Source of the DNA: Ricordea florida
Taxonomy: Eukaryota; Cnidaria; Anthozoa; Corallimorpharia; Ricordeidae
Assembly: GCA_949710005.1 (NCBI GenBank)
Contig: OX453282.1
Span: 23,777,120 to 23,841,119, forward strand
Direction: 5' to 3'
DNA: 64,000 nt
A program made the position numbers and the translations under genes. Shown here in pieces: positions 42,001 to 45,990 of this stretch. Below the pieces are notes generated by a model that saw only the letters and a list, made by a program, of their open reading frames with translations, was not told where the DNA came from and ran no database searches. How positions within the stretch are numbered: the first letter of the stretch is position 1; the number at the start of each line of letters is the position of its first letter.

Positions 42001-44504
42001 ACAACTCTTTTTGGGTGCCATGCTGCGACAACAATTTCATCATGTAGGGATTTGCAAAATTTCTTTTTATGCTTCATTTTATAAGGATTTACATATAAAG
42101 TAACCTCTAATAAACAAACAAAAAAATTTTTATCAAAGTTATTAATATCACATTCCTTATCATGATAGGTTTTATCAACATATTCTCTACAACCTTCATA
42201 TTCTTCATATTCAATGGAATTAATACTTTCTTCATAATCTTCATTAAAAATTTTTAATATCTCTTTTACAAACTTTCTTACGTTTATTCCATTTACACCA
42301 AAATTTTTATTGTTGGTAAATTTACCTCCGCCTGCTAGATCTTCATCCTCAAAAGAATCATAAACAATATGAAAATAAATATGGTCGCTTTTTTCATCAT
42401 ATATATCAAAAATGCCATCATTACGATATGGAATATAATCAATAAAACCACGAATTTTTGATAGTCTTTTTAACAAATCTTCTTTAATTAACTCTATAAA
42501 ATCGCAAAAACAAAGTCTTTTTTTATTTATATACCTCAAAGTAATATCAAGTTTTCCATTAAAAGATATTAATTTCATTTTTTCATTATCTATAATTTTT
42601 GCCATCTTTTAATAATTTATTTTATAACTTTAAATCATAATTCATTTTTAATTTTATTCTACATTCCTTACAAGAAGCTTTTTGTTTACTGTGTTCACAT
42701 ATTTGCGATCCCACACATTCTTTACATTGTTGTTTTTGTTTATTATGTATGCATATTTGAGAGCCTTTACATTCTTTACAACGATATTTAACTTTACCAT
42801 GTATGCATATTTGTGATCCACCGCATTCTTTACAACAATATTTAACTTTTCCATGTATACATATTTGTGCTCCTTTACAACTTTTACAAAAATATTTAAC
42901 TTTATCATGAATGCATATTTGGGATCCTCTACATTCTTTGCAAAAATATTTATGTTTTTCATGTATGCAAATATAAGGGCAAGTAGTGGTGACTTTTTCA
43001 ATTAAATTTATAATTTTTTCTTCTTCAAACTTTTTAAACTCATTAATAAAATCTTCTCTTAAATATAGTTTTGATCTTCCTTTAATTTTTAAATAACTCG
43101 CAATTCTTTTCAAATTTGTTTTAGTCAAAGTTTCTAATTTTTCCATCTTTAATTAACATTATATTTCTTTTAAATCATTTTTATTTTTAAAAAATTATTA
43201 AATGTGCCAGGTACGCGTATCATATTCACATCGATTTTGTAACATATTAGCTATGGTTTGATATAGGCTTGGTGCGCCTCATCCTTTGGGTAGGCTTGAT
43301 GGGGTTGGCACATTTCACATTTTGAATAGGTTTTGGGTAGGCTTGGCGAGGGTTTGGTGAGGGCTTTGTGGAGGCTTGGTGATGGCTTGGTTGGGGCTTG
43401 GTGAAATTTTGGCAAGAGCCCCGTCTCGTCCAGTTTATAAAATCCTTGTTATAATTTAAATAAAGTCAAAATAAAATCAAAATAAAATCAAAATAATAAA
43501 AGTGTGCCAGCGTCCCCATAATCACACATCACAAGTTCAAAGCAGGTACAGAAAACAATATAAGTACATAATCTTTTCAATATTTTCTAAAGGGAGATGG
43601 TCGCCACAAAAAACAGCTGAAAGGTGAGGAGAAACAAGAAGAGAGTCCAACTGAAGATAATGCAGAGTTAATAAAAAGTGACGAAGTGCAGGATAAGGAG
43701 GAACAAAACAACAGTTCAATTGAAGACAGTTCTGAGACAACAGAAGGTAATCAGTGTAAATGGTAGTTTTATATGTATCATACTGAAATAGTCAGTTCCT
43801 GAGCAAAATATGTCATTAATGGTCTGGCCAGGTGAGTTAAAAATCACCCCTCCCTAGATTTAAGAAATAGACAATGGCACATGCTTTACATGACATCATG
43901 CAAACTTGAGAGGGAGTTTGGTAGAAGTCACTGGCGAGGTTTTACACCTATGAGCACTTCAGCTTCTGCTAAACTCTCTGCAGTTACAAGCAGCAAAGCA
44001 GATTTTTAATATTATTACCATTATCCAGTCAGCTCTCTCATTTGTCACGCTGGTTATGTTAAGAAACTTAATTAGACAAGTAAAAGCCCATACTTTGCTT
44101 TGGCTGACTGAGTATTTTACCATTTTTGGTTTTGTTTCAAGCATTACTGAATTTGTACTTCTGACTTCTCATTTTTTTAATTTTTTTTTTTCACAGATGG
44201 GGAAACAAAACCTTCCAGAGATGGGAAAGCAAACTCTTCTACAGGTGGAAAAGAAAATCATTCTCTTACAAAAGAGTCTGCATCAGTGATAGTTTCAGTG
44301 GCTTTTACTGCCATAAGCATAAAATATGTCACAAGAGCACAGTTGGCTTCAGCCAGTAAAACACTAAAACTTAGTCTTAAACCATCACTATCCAAAGAAG
44401 AGTATGTCGTACCAGTGGCAAGAGCTTTGATCAAGGAAGGGTTTGTTAAACTTTCATCGGAGGAAGTCACTCGAGAAAATGTGGTTAAGCTGAAGTCCTT
44501 CTAA
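27007..44504 (+). CDS. SAM-domain gene A (five exons, 361 aa) with Polinton 2 in intron 3
   Basis: Exons by eye: 27,007-27,124, 27,354-27,630, 27,964-28,192, 43,593-43,746 and 44,197-44,504. All have GT-AG borders and the total of 1,086 nt is a whole number of codons. Residues about 16-75 look like a SAM domain (TWTEEEVFDFMEKHF...VQQLMACGLNDIGSQLEFQRLI), a helical protein-interaction module. A conserved basic region follows (KWPGNDIPIFRKNMKALKQL), then an acidic low-complexity stretch (EEKQEESPTEDN). The C-terminal helical region ends VVKLKSF. Without Polinton 2, intron 3 would be about 205 bp. Function unknown. It is read divergently from transposase A and lies inside the CACTA ends, so it is either element-encoded or captured. 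Confidence 0.7.
28342..28722 (+). repeat. Polinton 2 left terminal inverted repeat
   Basis: Starts TGATGTGTGATTATGGGGAC and mirrors 43,151-43,531. It contains degenerate direct repeats of ACCAAGCC between about 28,460 and 28,610, a conserved TACGCGTACC block near 28,655, and a TTTAAAAGAAAT motif near its inner edge, 48 bp before the polB ATG. Confidence 0.9.
28747..32943 (+). CDS. polB: Polinton 2 protein-primed type B DNA polymerase (1,398 aa)
   Basis: The N-terminal SAP-like helix pair (residues about 7-40, LNVVQLKHLARWYNIPGRS) is followed by a Pro-rich linker, the motif RDYEKEGARPKTK (about 212-224) and a conserved domain. A C2H2-like finger (CDNCLHHFHLKSSLEKH) comes near 520, exonuclease ADFEC near 579, and an endonuclease VII/HNH-like Zn motif (CHICEKELG...DHCHLTGKYRGAAH) near 689-715. 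Exonuclease SGYDAHLF is near 737. Polymerase motifs DANNLYGG (about 996), NNSVFGKT (about 1133) and DTDS (about 1230) are complete. It should replicate the element from a protein primer. The ATG lies 24 bp inside the left TIR; the 3' end overlaps the antisense integrase by 43 bp. Confidence 0.95.
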   Translation: MEQELRRLNVVQLKHLARWYNIPGRSYFNKRDFVQELSNIPEVINNIQQIITNIAGIVNELRNTPMRPIDQPNLPLPIPEIEPQQIRPANRPNLPPLTIPQPMPDSPDRINPDSPPPGPPPNRRGRTPPGPPPQNINKPKPKNTKTKQTPVLGNVLNKFWNFVKPYIPKKVKNKAEELAKNFIERYKKVNKPQKIKPPPKSDNKKGERKNNRDYEKEGARPKTKRNEIEEDFTPREYESAINGNYISYRIEGNEKNDEKTFLHKIKPKVIDLLGKRVESQKSLKTKFIFTCMFKKKNINTGEIEYCDRPFPSEKSEIVLEATDLSELFDRLTNQQLILFENFINNGSGWEFVRVVMFDIFIDRFVPLLEGSYIPLPKELLNRNAIINPQNYNDDECFKWCVTRAVYPTDKNPQRITKELKEQSKNFNWDGINFPSTIQDVVNFENQNDYDIAIYGYDEKIGVYPIKRSSKRGFKLIRLLLLTEEKIDEKDEESNKHFVLIKNISALIRRQVTKRKCKLYFCDNCLHHFHLKSSLEKHESYCFLYNEARIDMLKNKDGRPCFLSFRNFVKKMRIPFVAYADFECILEKIKNNEPLDKSKSFTNKYQTHKPVAFGCYIKSFNKNICKSRLYRYTAKSSEDDVAQKFVEYLEKEFRKIYKKCISYNVKRFKKFNKENMTEDDEINYENATNCHICEKELGEDKVIDHCHLTGKYRGAAHKECNLNYKIPKFFPVIIHNLSGYDAHLFINNLAKTEGKIKLIPNNEEKYISFSKEIVVDTYKDKESDKMIDVKRDIRFIDSLKFMQSSLDKLVNNLPKESFENSKKYNAGEKLELLLRKGVFPYDYLDDFDKLNETQLPPKESFYSKLRGEDISDEDYEHAKKVWKTFNMKTMRDYLNLYLQSDVLLLADVFENFRDVCQTHYGLDPAWYYTAPGLAWDAMLKLTKIELEMINDIDMLIMIEKGVRGGIAQISNRYAKANNPYMKEYDPKMVTNYIQYQDANNLYGGAMSEALPTHDLKWMSENEKKNWRNMPCILEVDLKYPQHLHDLHSDYPLAPERIKVNRVEKLIPNLNDKKKYVVHYETLKKYESLGLEVTKIHRGITFKESAWLKPYIDLNTKLRAEAKNDFEKDFFKLMNNSVFGKTMENLRKRVDIRLVTNEKEARKLISKANYNRRTIFSENLMAVHMNKTHIKYNKPIYLGMCILDISKAMMYDFHYNYIKPKYGEKAKLLMTDTDSLVYDIETEDFYKDISPDVREMFDTSNYPKNHPSGIETGVNKKVIGKFKDEAGGKIITEFVGLRAKLYAFRMDEGEEVKKDKGIKKSVVENGIRFDDYKECLDSKEKQMREMPVIRSYKHFVYTETVNKVALSADDDKRIICKDGKHTLPYGHYLIKTELGGNCVS
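32901..33902 (-). CDS. int: Polinton 2 retroviral-type integrase (333 aa)
   Basis: An RNase H-fold integrase with the full DDE set: Asp in HQADLLFLP, Asp in MVDPGREF and Glu in AFVENANR. The N-terminal helical segment (GYWKGYSAIPKLAEKAKVSE) is shared with Polinton 1. The tail (PVLYYLTDGPRRGFVREEL) resembles a chromo/SH3-like barrel. It would join TIR ends to target DNA with a 6-bp stagger, matching the CAAGTT duplication seen. Divergent from the capsid gene across 33 bp. An insertion of GGEKRRATD relative to Polinton 1 lies in the tail. Confidence 0.93.
   Translation of the reverse strand: MSNEKISKIFRQIYYSTEGYWKGYSAIPKLAEKAKVSEYEAKQWLEKQAIWQIYLPPPKYIPRPHWTVDKPNHIHQADLLFLPHDRVGRKTYKYALVVVDIASRYKDAEPLTTKESREISNAFEKIYSRRLKYPKKLMVDPGREFMGDVTKLMNYHNVKIQRSEAGNHRAQAFVENANRILGERLFSHQYAQEMVSDARSRIWAKRLQDILKTLNNTPTRITGKEPVKAIKMKEVDIEPKKYNRVVGLDEDRLPPEVKVRYLLFPGELEGGEKRRATDPIWSIKVYDISKSMITPNQPVLYYLTDGPRRGFVREELQVIPYDTQLPPNSVLIR
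33902..33935 (+). promoter_or_regulatory. TTTAAAGATT motif, Polinton 2 integrase/capsid intergene
   Basis: The 33-bp gap between two divergent start codons begins with TTTAAAGATTAACC. The capsid ATG follows 34 bp after the motif start, as in Polinton 1. Confidence 0.55.
33936..35180 (+). CDS. Polinton 2 major capsid protein candidate (double jelly-roll, 414 aa)
   Basis: A close homologue of the Polinton 1 protein at 15,243, sharing NPNRIPREPFGLKAEST, FGGETLQDTQRYDLFQTYHDL, SSEYLAREAQAAYQVGKGFF, VDGVPNRLYSKGMIPSDLW and the C-terminal MFVVADAMMEIMNSGLRS. Such beta-rich proteins with a conserved VDG segment and an Asn-bearing tail are the hexon-type capsid proteins of Polintons. It sits next to the ATPase, as expected for a morphogenesis block. 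Family assignment is by pattern; the fold was not computed. Confidence 0.72.
   Translation: MTSEKINPNRIPREPFGLKAESTMNRITLNPSSASPGETLYINIPKLSENLVIVPGSVSLLFDLDVDGHANNTVVNNVGSNLVSRLKVLFGGETLQDTQRYDLFQTYHDLFLSDEEREDRLKQGISSENMRKLRTNAGDKKTQDVKAVTLASVHNTKYRLPLNHPILNDHGVFYPKALDHHLIFEITLAPVNNIVVYSDTTKTPSYSIKNLELEYSSISSEYLAREAQAAYQVGKGFFYENVTLHKTFTFSIGGDTVINQHINLPRRSMTGILCLFTSPTAAGARNSENFYNPGITSINIDVDGVPNRLYSKGMIPSDLWESVKKRFERDDVYSTPSVKEKDFYADKFALWVDMRTHPDNGIHGGGLALNNTQDGVKLEIKRKQSGSGTITCHMFVVADAMMEIMNSGLRSIKY
35181..35233. other. GC-rich palindromic insert between capsid and ATPase genes
   Basis: A 50-bp island of high GC in AT-rich DNA, containing the hairpin GCCCGCGATCGGGC inside CTCC...GGAG, then GAAGCTGGAAGCGAA. 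Polinton 1 has only 7 bp here (16,482-16,488). A related string (GGAGCGTAGTGAAGTGC) follows the ATPase at about 35,886. It may be a small repetitive insertion. Confidence 0.6.
35268..35894 (+). CDS. Polinton 2 genome-packaging ATPase (208 aa)
   Basis: Walker A GPTNCGKT (near residue 15), Walker B TLIILDDC and VLTQQLTS match the Polinton 1 protein. FtsK/HerA-type ATPases of this size package DNA in Polintons and related viruses. It is separated from the capsid gene by the GC-rich island and a weak ATTTAAAAAAAT sequence about 34 bp before the ATG. The end (EIPNGA) differs from Polinton 1, where the frame runs a few codons further. Confidence 0.88.
   Translation: MEELREKIPFHCIITGPTNCGKTKYLINQLRGPFRKIFDYIVLICPTYSKNKTYNNFARGDKHFYVLSPDASNIDEINELLTDCQTLFSGTNTLIILDDCAVSNDLKKRSNKFIDLAFSGRHHGLSVWVLTQQLTSIAKPFRENVACVVSFHNPSQKGMKMFFEDYGGDLDYESCKKFMQLLKTEKYSRLCLCLRYPFNCYLEIPNGA
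35935..35970 (+). promoter_or_regulatory. TTTAAAAGAATC upstream motif
   Basis: 36 bp before ATG 35,971. The block TTTAAAAGAATCTTTGTATT is nearly the same as before the Polinton 1 homologue, although the DNA upstream differs. Confidence 0.6.
35971..36507 (+). CDS. Polinton 2 conserved protein of unknown function (178 aa)
   Basis: Not recognised. The acidic N-terminus (VEDYIEEQPEVKDNDD) is followed by conserved LAILAALGTTKEYLGVEMSLGDIKKL, a LVPVDDIEAL segment and a hydrophobic helix (NIVGLLALKAGRLAALASGIF). It is homologous to the 166-aa Polinton 1 protein except in the tail. The position after the ATPase suggests a virion-assembly role, but no motif shows it. Confidence 0.75.
   Translation: MTEVEDYIEEQPEVKDNDDNELEIKQESLAILAALGTTKEYLGVEMSLGDIKKLSEKDVEKYFNRYQAVMGKKINGGLVDSSLQLVSKLISYLVPVDDIEALCVDLKNDDLVNRELTNIVGLLALKAGRLAALASGIFQVAKHVKIGKIQQVTSTNTDYSNKTEQTTKQDASGTDTVY
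36523..36552 (+). promoter_or_regulatory. TTTAAAGATTTCTTAATGA upstream motif
   Basis: It starts 30 bp before ATG 36,553. An earlier in-frame ATG at 36,538 lies inside this motif region, which argues for the later start. Confidence 0.65.
36553..36978 (+). CDS. Polinton 2 basic single-pass membrane protein (141 aa)
   Basis: It starts MSEEVVEQI, matching MSDEVVEQI of Polinton 1, so I take ATG 36,553 rather than 36,538. A Lys/Glu/Ala-rich helical segment (KKVASGKKLAEYNKMAREALA) precedes a membrane helix (SFTTVLSIIGIGFTAFDLFM), and the tail is Pro/Gln-rich. Function unknown. Confidence 0.75.
   Translation: MSEEVVEQITRDPPKEEKTTGKKAKDPKKVASGKKLAEYNKMAREALARETQRAAEQMKREDIKNKPENNEENTKAWLPELSFTTVLSIIGIGFTAFDLFMRYRGTRTGEAEYYKNRIPDLSQVPQLPQPQPIDRPKIGMM
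37009..37041 (+). promoter_or_regulatory. TTTAAAAGTTTCTTACTGA upstream motif
   Basis: 33 bp before ATG 37,042, with AAAAAATC directly before the ATG. It is very similar to the sequences at 36,523 and 37,675. Confidence 0.65.
37042..37260 (+). CDS. Small membrane protein (72 aa), Polinton 2
   Basis: Two hydrophobic segments are visible: SAVLIGLAAGVGYVAKKAM and a weaker one around WVAVLSGSMYL. Not recognised. The next gene begins three bases after its stop, so the two probably share one transcript. Confidence 0.65.
   Translation: MSSENKLVKTVTDSAVLIGLAAGVGYVAKKAMKESFMNDPSSSITNYAKWVAVLSGSMYLKTYLEEQKILPN
37264..37656 (+). CDS. Membrane-anchored coiled-coil protein (130 aa), Polinton 2
   Basis: An N-terminal membrane helix (ILMMFGGAVLNATAFVGGNY) is followed by a long charged helix (EKIRHDKALEKYQRDYAEYQ, KKKDEK) and a C-terminal hydrophobic end (GGGMLALGYIASKLF). 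It has no TTTAAAG motif of its own and starts 3 bp after the 72-aa stop. It may be translated from the same mRNA by reinitiation or leaky scanning. Function unknown. Confidence 0.65.
   Translation: MTTILMMFGGAVLNATAFVGGNYLAKYLSGKNVDTEKIRHDKALEKYQRDYAEYQEKRQKLMDWKMKKKDEKYQASKNISKTNEAFNLYSQMHEPKFSDYYRPSENQNMGEMTYVGGGMLALGYIASKLF
37675..37707 (+). promoter_or_regulatory. TTTAAAGATTTCTTACTGA upstream motif
   Basis: The best match to the shared pattern, 33 bp before ATG 37,708. An in-frame ATG at 37,693 falls inside the motif's ACTGATGAG, so it is probably not the start. Confidence 0.65.
37708..38712 (+). CDS. Acidic protein with glycine-rich C-terminal membrane region (334 aa), Polinton 2
   Basis: It starts MAEGGYLPLEDLD. 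It has an Asp-rich stretch (DDDADDDDNMEMD), the motif GGRDYEKEGARPKTK shared with polB, a folded-looking block (DEAWFYILKIFPDAKPNFLF), a long Glu/Lys coiled coil, then hydrophobic and Gly-rich segments (VISAVGLVIGVIVSNL, KGLSTLGKGVGNGLKALGKK). It ends in a membrane helix with a KKRK tail. Not recognised. The architecture resembles membrane-active or minor virion proteins, but that is only an analogy. Confidence 0.7.
   Translation: MAEGGYLPLEDLDPTELNEPKDDDADDDDNMEMDPISSTTRLIKPDDVEAETSFGGRDYEKEGARPKTKSGYTKLAGEDIDEIERNKDEAWFYILKIFPDAKPNFLFKFNEWDKIEVAIPRKEPKNIKWHYLFDDYGYVNKKLPKSIKDALGSTAEEKIKAFDDELEKRKEAHSENIEREKFLENKNNRSTQEEIELENLSIENTEEINEITNLENERERVWKRMGLRDKIKYIFKKYGFTVFSVISAVGLVIGVIVSNLSKGLSTLGKGVGNGLKALGKKLGEILPGMVGAIVSFLFKTAGEVIGFLGKNAWLLIMAVVLYFVEQMKGGKKRK
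38717..38750 (+). promoter_or_regulatory. TTTAAAGATATCATACCG upstream motif
   Basis: 34 bp before ATG 38,751. It retains CAGTAAAAT in the spacer, as in GAGTAAAAA of the 37,675 copy. Confidence 0.6.
38751..39347 (+). CDS. Membrane/coiled-coil protein (198 aa), Polinton 2
   Basis: It starts MEDYNRIYPGLPNNSDPANF. A helical segment (LQNLEREIKHYEDVRKKYNR) precedes a glycine-rich hydrophobic region (GVLSVILSASGLGTSLTGFG and GVIIGVPLGVVGGICGGISV), then another long helix (FQKLKLEIRQKFRRDTEKN). The start is chosen because it follows the TTTAAAG motif. The helix, membrane hairpin, helix layout is reminiscent of membrane-perturbing or scaffold proteins. Function unknown. Confidence 0.7.
   Translation: MEDYNRIYPGLPNNSDPANFRLQKSSEVLQNLEREIKHYEDVRKKYNRARGIFTKISVCSGVLSVILSASGLGTSLTGFGVIIGVPLGVVGGICGGISVGFGAASKRLSNKVSKHEQTVSIAKSKLNTINDLVSKALKDNVISDQEFSIILAELEKFQKLKLEIRQKFRRDTEKNLNMSQIRREVRSELLKELTTPAH
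39476..41020 (+). CDS. Large conserved protein with C-terminal anchor (514 aa), Polinton 2
   Basis: Not recognised by name. An N-terminal globular part (FVNDSYGGYIRWKVNG) is followed by LNFAVWCATSGCGISPFESL, a Gly-rich loop region (GGRNGGLGDIFLDYGSGFHG, EGGKFADEGGKK) and a helical part. A single C-terminal membrane helix (NILAIIIATGVFAWYLFR) ends the protein. A weak TCTAAAGACC lies about 35 bp before the ATG, and an in-frame TGA lies just upstream. The tail anchor and size would suit a virion surface or entry-related role; this is inference from layout only. Confidence 0.7.
   Translation: MLFENFKNRYPKASLDKFTFVNDSYGGYIRWKVNGITIMSNDDPTGKTWTDDLSPHMKRLLREDLGLSLPEVVSSFPKSLSITNRTYPIPAINFDDFTTDITKMLTSLDIYVSNTKKFTANMRDVFTNQVVTFKFGKQSRKWLNGPDMNYWPQQLNFAVWCATSGCGISPFESLNYPKVISSFIKFHIYFTIRRILYELKLPLPDEQPFVINNNPYNKVAYQRLCAEFGVSNNSDFRWKGGRNGGLGDIFLDYGSGFHGRGGGYQNVHVVRNYDHEADQWPGEGGKFADEGGKKEKGNLISFIRNDDFVDFKYAWFIPTNGHGLTKAGLGRLNRSAEAFVYCILGAQVNTRNSIYGNGGGAIETQQEFLALFESSVIENDISSSIQRYQLAVQEAKLRLDLAIAPGLWLMPSNMIINTESVVGYNNKLMKATNDMKFGVNNSLNTEAKPVGISHNLGSSKLKLPHSIVETNPKPKIPPTQNEKSTKGQDVTTQHEDNILAIIIATGVFAWYLFR
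41021..41212. other. Short intergenic gap before the penton candidate
   Basis: Non-coding, with a slightly higher GC block (GGATTAGCGCCCACGTG near 41,056). No gene. Confidence 0.4.
41213..41244 (+). promoter_or_regulatory. TTTAAAGATGAATATG upstream motif
   Basis: 32 bp before ATG 41,245. Confidence 0.6.
41245..41880 (+). CDS. Minor capsid (penton-type, single jelly-roll) candidate, Polinton 2 (211 aa)
   Basis: A beta-rich sequence without membrane segments. It has an early YDSETRIYLDPPLKNLREIQ, a middle IQPGTYSLRDIQSIF, and a C-terminus LDNEWKKLDLRGSPITFSIR. A final strand with D-x-G-x-P-I-x-F before a terminal Arg is typical of Polinton and adintovirus penton proteins. Size (about 210 residues) fits a single jelly roll. 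It is the last plus-strand gene. Assigned by pattern and context only. Confidence 0.55.
   Translation: MLSITMYDSETRIYLDPPLKNLREIQLLDCNIKTKRLINFKDQQILYNEKNQALIIIQPGTYSLRDIQSIFLNDTDKAKIAIIETDTVDYLYSNKNFNIKLTRGLAVGLGIPEVINPGKLYPINIQIKEPLRLMCSIVDNKSSYMNKTKYGELVKLSPSNLLANIPSKDYPTIPVRKYDSVINHFDLTILDNEWKKLDLRGSPITFSIRFR
41943..42605 (-). CDS. Unknown minus-strand protein (220 aa), Polinton 2
   Basis: An acidic protein with a C-terminal block HDEIVVAAWHPKRVVDWCYD; strings of this W-x-P-x-R-x-x-x-W-C kind recur in proteins of large DNA viruses and Polintons. The N-terminal half (LDITLRYINKKRLCFCDFIE) is not recognised. It is transcribed leftward, and its ATG (ATTAAAAG before it) lies 16 bp below the stop of the Cys/His repeat gene. 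The two likely form a minus-strand unit driven from the right TIR. Confidence 0.65.
   Translation of the reverse strand: MAKIIDNEKMKLISFNGKLDITLRYINKKRLCFCDFIELIKEDLLKRLSKIRGFIDYIPYRNDGIFDIYDEKSDHIYFHIVYDSFEDEDLAGGGKFTNNKNFGVNGINVRKFVKEILKIFNEDYEESINSIEYEEYEGCREYVDKTYHDKECDINNFDKNFFVCLLEVTLYVNPYKMKHKKKFCKSLHDEIVVAAWHPKRVVDWCYDIEEQEIFNSLPAE
42622..43146 (-). CDS. SAP-like plus Cys/His zinc-repeat protein (174 aa), Polinton 2
   Basis: The N-terminus (TLTKTNLKRIASYLKIKGRS) has the same SAP-like helix pair that begins polB. Residues about 59-166 are six 18-residue repeats of the form ICIHxKxKxxCKECxGSQ. Each offers CxH plus CxxC, so each could bind zinc. The ATG is 5 bp from the inner edge of the right TIR, mirroring polB on the left. 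SAP plus zinc repeats suggests nucleic-acid binding, perhaps of the TIRs; this is inference. Confidence 0.75.
   Translation of the reverse strand: MEKLETLTKTNLKRIASYLKIKGRSKLYLREDFINEFKKFEEEKIINLIEKVTTTCPYICIHEKHKYFCKECRGSQICIHDKVKYFCKSCKGAQICIHGKVKYCCKECGGSQICIHGKVKYRCKECKGSQICIHNKQKQQCKECVGSQICEHSKQKASCKECRIKLKMNYDLKL
43151..43531 (-). repeat. Polinton 2 right terminal inverted repeat
   Basis: The inverted copy of 28,342-28,722, with no difference found by eye. It ends ATAATCACACATCA next to CAAGTT (43,532-43,537). Confidence 0.9.
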
Positions 44505-45360
44505 GACCTTGAGTCACCCATTCAATTTTCTACAGCTGGGGTGTATTGTAAGTCCCAAAAATGTTTATGGCCCGAAAGGTTTTGTTGCATGGAAAACATT
44601 AAGTACCAAACGTTCAGTGTTGATGATTACACAAACTAAACAGTTAAGCCCCAGGTTGGTTGTATAAGTAAGGCTACTTTGTGGGATAAAAACTACCTAA
44701 GTTTTGACAAAATATCTGCCTGGGCCTGGCTAGTGTGTATGGAGTGGTTTGCAATTGAGTTTCAAAAGTTAAAGACTGAAAAACACTTTGCTCCTTCTTA
44801 ACTAATAAAAAGTGAAGCCAAAACTGGTTACGACTTGCACGCAAATAGTTCCCCGTGAGCTTGGCAATGGTTACATGATTGTATGAGTTTTGCTTTGTCA
44901 AGTTGAACTCGGTCAACGACTGGGTTATTTGCATATGTGATTGGCCAGAGTAATTACTTTACAATACTCAAATGGAAACCCTGCTAAAAGAACTTCAATT
45001 TTTTAACATTACTGGAAATATGTTGTGTTACTGAACATTATGTTAATCTTACAACCGCTGCCAGCATACATGTATCACATCCCAGTCATGTCATTTTTTT
45101 AAAGCAATAGGCTGTTATATAGGGATGGATATAAATGTACTATATTTGATGTGATAAATTTTAAGTCTGTTATACATTTTATCTTGATACATGTATTTGA
45201 GAAGATGTTAAGAGTACAAGAGAAATTATTGAAACAACATTTAATTAAAGATGCTTTTATTGTTGGAAGTTTGTGAGCTATTAATTTCTTTGATGCATTC
45301 TACTCTGTAAGCTGCCATACTTGTGCAGGTAAAAACAGTAACATGAACCACAGTACATGT
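44505..45360. other. Non-coding spacer inside the CACTA element
   Basis: 3' flank of SAM gene A. I searched by eye for a second pair of CACTC ends here and found none. No gene supported. Confidence 0.45.
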
Positions 45361-45990
45361 ACATTATCATATACCAGTAATGTAATCCAGGCACTTCCCA
45401 GTGTTTTTAGTATGGTAAGATCACAATAATCACTCAGTGTAATCTGGGCATTTCCCATTCATAGCATCATTGGAATAACCACAAAAACCATATTGTAATT
45501 TAGGTATTTCCCATTCATAGGATTAATGTATAACAAAAATAACCATCATGTATTCTGGGCATTTCCCATTAAAAGCATGAATGGTATTTCCACAATAACC
45601 ATCATGTATTCTGGACATTTCCCATTTAAAGCATGAATGGTATTTCCACAATAACCATCATGTATTCTGGGCATTTTCCATTAAAAGCATGAATGGTATT
45701 TCCACAATAACCATCATGTATTCTGGGCATTTCCCATTACCAGAAAGGTCATTTTATAACATGGAAATTAAGCAATAACCATGGTGTTACCTAAAATTCC
45801 ATTAATGGGATTAAGGCTTTTTTCACCATTTTCCACATAGTGGGATCAGCTCAATTTCCATTATTGGTATATGGATTCCCATTAATGGAAATCTTAAGAA
45901 AACATTAATGGTAATTATTCGCCTTAACCATTGATGGGTTTTAACAATGGTTAAAGCACTTTTTTCCACCTTCAAAACCATTAATGTTTT
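45361..45990. repeat. 56-bp tandem repeats and CCATTAATGG cluster, downstream of transposase B
   Basis: At least four units with a period of 56 bp start AACCATCATGTATTCTGGGC (45,541, 45,597, 45,653, 45,709). More diverged units lie before them, and CCATTAATGG palindromes lie after. The cluster runs into the last codons of transposase B (NINGF is encoded by one repeat). It is the counterpart of 20,571-21,450. Confidence 0.75.

Larger units (their letters stand above)
28343..43531 (+). mobile_element. Polinton 2: complete Polinton/Maverick (adinto-like), 15.2 kb
   Basis: Inverted terminal repeats of 381 bp appear identical by eye, and CAAGTT flanks both sides (28,337-28,342 and 43,532-43,537), giving the 6-bp target duplication typical of Polintons. 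The terminal base is ambiguous by one position: the TIR match includes T 28,342. All genes are open and only short gaps separate them. The two genes nearest the TIRs start just inside them and read inward. Integrase, polB, capsid and ATPase are all present. The identical TIRs point to a recent insertion. Confidence 0.93.

Noticed and set aside
45541..45764. 56-bp direct repeats as a possible CRISPR array
   Set aside because: The repeats are contiguous with no unique spacers, in a eukaryotic transposon, and degenerate at both sides.
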